From Flavobacteriales bacterium (lineage in GTDB: Bacteria; Bacteroidota; Bacteroidia; NS11-12g; UBA9320): a stretch of 64,000 bases of DNA. The notes under the pieces are model-generated. The model was not told where the DNA came from. It saw nothing but the letters and a program-made list of their open reading frames with translations, and made no database searches. This document shows positions 61,665 to 64,000 of this stretch, piece after piece. The position numbers and the translations under genes were made by a program. The stretch covers positions 62,001-126,000 of the forward strand of contig JACJZV010000002.1 in the NCBI GenBank assembly GCA_020635395.1. Reading direction: 5' to 3'. Position 1 is the stretch's first letter. Each line of letters opens with the position of its first letter.

Positions 61665-64000
61665 TTAAAAATACATTCTAAAACCTAATCGAGCCAATCT
61701 TGGTGTAGCATAATTGCCCGGATTATTCATTTTAATTGAATATAAATCCATGAAAGATTGGTGACTAATTTGCTCGCTGATATATTGTTGCCCTTGAGGC
61801 GAATTTAGATAACCATCATCGTTTGGCAATCCTGTATAGCCATAAACAGATTCTGTTATTGCCGTATTTAATAGATTTTGAACCCACAAGAAAACGGTAA
61901 ATTGTTTTGACGATGGTCTAAAATCTTTTCTGTTTTTCTTGTCCACTTCAAATGTTTTTGAAGCGTTCATATCTACTTTAAACTGCCATGGCAATCTGCT
62001 TCCGCTCGGATTTCCTAACAAGAATGAACGTTGTACACGACCCAAATCTGATTGAGCGGTTGATGTGGCAATACCATCTCTTGAATAAGGAGCACCTGAT
62101 TTCATTGTGGCTAAGAAGTTAACACCTGCATCTGCAAATACTTTTTTACCAAACCAAACAGGTCCTTTATAATCGTTTTTACCTTCAAAACGATAATCGA
62201 TGATTCCAACAATTTTATGACGAACATCCACATCCAAAGGATACAGAGAACGAAGGTTTGGTTGGTTGGCAGCAATCAAAGCACTTTGTGAGTTAATGTT
62301 GCTTCCAGTTCCTTCTGCAAATAACAACGCATAGTTGGCCGAAATAGAAACTCTACCTTGATCTCTCAACTCATACTCTGCTCTGAACGATTTTGTGGTT
62401 GAAAAGTCAATGTTTGAATAGGTGTTGTAGGTAACAGGATATGCCTGATACAAACGAACCAAACCAAAATCGTTTCTTGTTTCGGCATATTGTGCAATAA
62501 GGCTCAACGCTGAGTTGTCAGATAGTTTTTGTTTGAAACCAATTTCGTAGTTTGTTCTAATACGAGGTTTCATATTGCTATTGGCAATGGTTCTTGATTG
62601 AGAAGCCTCCAAGAAATAGTATTGGTTGATTGGGGTAAACGTTGCTCCGTTTGTTGGTCTCTGTGCCATCACATCGTAATTAGCAAAAAATTGAGCCTCA
62701 TTGTTGATAGGGAAAGAGAACCAAACGCGTGGCAACACATTTACTTGAGGGTCATAATCTTTAAATGATTCTTTTACGATTCGTTGATCTTGACCATCTA
62801 CTAAATAAGGTTGAACCTGACCTCCCGTTTTGTTTGCAATCAAATCAGGAGTAGAAATTTCAATACCGTCGGCATCATACCAAGTATTGCCATTTCTGTA
62901 ACCCAAAATTTCACTTGGCGACTCGCTGTTGTTAACATAAACCGCATAATCAGAACCAATGTTTTCAGGATGAGAAACTTTTACACCTTGTATTTCGTTG
63001 ATTTCTCCAGCACGTTTAATTGGATACAATGAATATGGGTCATCCAAAACATTTTGGTTGGCATCGTACCGCTCAATACGCACTCCTAATCGGAAAATCA
63101 AATCTTTAAAAGCAAATTTGTCTTGCAACCAAGCTGCACTGTATATTGGTGCAAATGAGCCAATTCTTCTTTCGTCCTCATTATTAAGGAAAGAATTCAG
63201 ACTGGCAAATCTTCTATCTCGATTTCCTAAGTGGTCATAACCATAATATGAAACATAGCTATTACCATTGTTCCAAAGGTCATCGGCACTGAACATATCA
63301 ATGGTTAAATCTTTTGGAGACAAAGAGTTAACATCTATATAGGTAGTTTCAGAAATTGGATTTCCGTAAACATCTGTTCTTCCTTCAGCAATTAATTTAT
63401 CACGTAAGTTTCTGTCGAATGTTTTTTGAGCATCTACATCAACAAACACATTGTATTCTATGGTATCAAGGAAACGACCGTTCTCGTCGTATTTATGAAT
63501 TCCACCAACAGTATATCCGTTTGTTTCAAAGTTGTCAAGTGTAGAAATGTGAGAATTTGCCAACTGTGGCATCAGCGTCCAAAGGTTTGCCGCCGACAAT
63601 CCATAACCGCTATACAAGTTTTGCTCATAAGTCAAACCAAATTGCAAATCGTGTTTGTTTTTGGTGTTCAATGTGGCCTCACCCATTGCATACGCACTTA
63701 AACGCTCTGACTGACTTTTAGAATATCCCGAAACGTTGTTTCCAGGGTTAAGGAATAACGAATAGGTAGTAGGAATAGAATAACCATTCAAAACGCCCAA
63801 TCCTTGAAAAATTTGACCATCAGCAAAAACAGTTTGTCCCAAAGCGGCAGCATTGTCAAAATAGTTTTGAGTGTATCGAGATCTTTCAGGATTTAAATCA
63901 GATGATTGGAAAGTGATTAACGTATCCGTAAAACCGGCTCTTTCAAAGAACCCTCTTCTAATAACAGTATCTCCGTTTTGATCAATGTATTTTTTCTCGT
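61665..64000 (-). CDS. TonB-dependent receptor (5' end outside window)
   Basis: The frame is open to the window edge, giving the last 778 residues. No plug domain or signal peptide is visible because the gene is cut. The visible part is an alternating beta-barrel with many aromatic strand ends (NYDVMAQRPTNGATFTPINQ; MKPRIRTNYEIGFKQKL; GVNFLATMKSGAPYSRDG). It ends LARLGFRMYF, with the terminal Phe of outer-membrane barrels. Such receptors import or display large ligands using TonB energy. It is the first gene of a three-gene operon with the 1302-residue protein and the PorV-like protein. Substrate unknown. Confidence 0.88.
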   Translation of the reverse strand, partial: EKKYIDQNGDTVIRRGFFERAGFTDTLITFQSSDLNPERSRYTQNYFDNAAALGQTVFADGQIFQGLGVLNGYSIPTTYSLFLNPGNNVSGYSKSQSERLSAYAMGEATLNTKNKHDLQFGLTYEQNLYSGYGLSAANLWTLMPQLANSHISTLDNFETNGYTVGGIHKYDENGRFLDTIEYNVFVDVDAQKTFDRNLRDKLIAEGRTDVYGNPISETTYIDVNSLSPKDLTIDMFSADDLWNNGNSYVSYYGYDHLGNRDRRFASLNSFLNNEDERRIGSFAPIYSAAWLQDKFAFKDLIFRLGVRIERYDANQNVLDDPYSLYPIKRAGEINEIQGVKVSHPENIGSDYAVYVNNSESPSEILGYRNGNTWYDADGIEISTPDLIANKTGGQVQPYLVDGQDQRIVKESFKDYDPQVNVLPRVWFSFPINNEAQFFANYDVMAQRPTNGATFTPINQYYFLEASQSRTIANSNMKPRIRTNYEIGFKQKLSDNSALSLIAQYAETRNDFGLVRLYQAYPVTYNTYSNIDFSTTKSFRAEYELRDQGRVSISANYALLFAEGTGSNINSQSALIAANQPNLRSLYPLDVDVRHKIVGIIDYRFEGKNDYKGPVWFGKKVFADAGVNFLATMKSGAPYSRDGIATSTAQSDLGRVQRSFLLGNPSGSRLPWQFKVDMNASKTFEVDKKNRKDFRPSSKQFTVFLWVQNLLNTAITESVYGYTGLPNDDGYLNSPQGQQYISEQISHQSFMDLYSIKMNNPGNYATPRLARLGFRMYF

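Noticed and set aside
1..64000. tRNA, rRNA, CRISPR array, prophage or insertion sequence
   Set aside because: Intergenic regions were read for cloverleaf-like, regularly spaced repeat, integrase or transposase signals and none was found; short tRNAs could still be missed by eye.

Overview
The window is chromosomal DNA of a Bacteroidota bacterium. The support is consistent: type IX secretion (T9SS) sorting domains on giant secreted proteins, a TonB-dependent receptor followed by a PorV-like outer-membrane protein, BatA, DUF3078, DUF3098 and LemA/TPM families, the gene run rplM-rpsI-rpsB-tsf-pyrH, almost no Shine-Dalgarno sequences, and many upstream copies of the Bacteroidota -7 promoter element TAnnTTTG. 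The genus cannot be fixed from the sequence. Two ends are cut: a sensor-kinase-like gene runs off the left edge and a TonB-dependent receptor runs off the right edge.

Layout. 1-5.7 kb: a tightly packed minus-strand operon gpmI, retropepsin-like protease, hldD, membrane sensor. 6-7.5 kb: a WG-repeat secreted protein. 7.5-9.7 kb: rbfA, LolE-like permease, pth (minus). 9.9-19.4 kb: two tandem giant T9SS type B proteins that share near-identical DNA over much of their second halves. 19.5-22.7 kb: ribosomal protein and translation factor operon plus pyrH. 22.9-31 kb: M23 peptidase, BatA, a dihydroorotase homologue lacking the HxH metal motif, GT2, Na+/H+ antiporter, LemA and two TPM proteins. 31-34.4 kb: class III polyhydroxyalkanoate synthase genes phaE and phaC with a divergent PhaJ-like hydratase. 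34.4-35.3 kb: the only long gene-free stretch. 35.3-40 kb: an HTH regulator, a CsgG/LpoB-like protein, ftsX, DUF3098, uppP and a small secreted protein. 40-46.2 kb: DUF3078, an orphan biotin carrier, QueD-like enzyme, M3 lipoprotein peptidase, MazG-like pyrophosphohydrolase, citrate synthase. 46.4-50.8 kb: two unknown proteins, a flippase-like/GT2/small protein operon and ruvC. 51-55.5 kb: a T9SS type A giant. 55.6-64 kb: HIT, greA, and the operon TonB receptor, 1302-aa secreted protein, PorV-like protein.

How it fits together. Most genes are housekeeping (translation, recombination, cell wall, central carbon metabolism). The accessory part is mainly cell-surface: four large secreted or surface proteins, a TonB/PorV operon, envelope proteases and lipoproteins. 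A complete carbon-storage module (PhaE, PhaC, PhaJ-like) is present. No CRISPR array, prophage, insertion sequence or tRNA was seen. The most distinctive signals are the patchwork duplication of the two T9SS giants, several promoter -7 boxes only 4-5 bases from the start codon (apparent leaderless mRNAs), the metal-ligand-poor dihydroorotase homologue, and a long PhaE with Asn/aromatic repeats.
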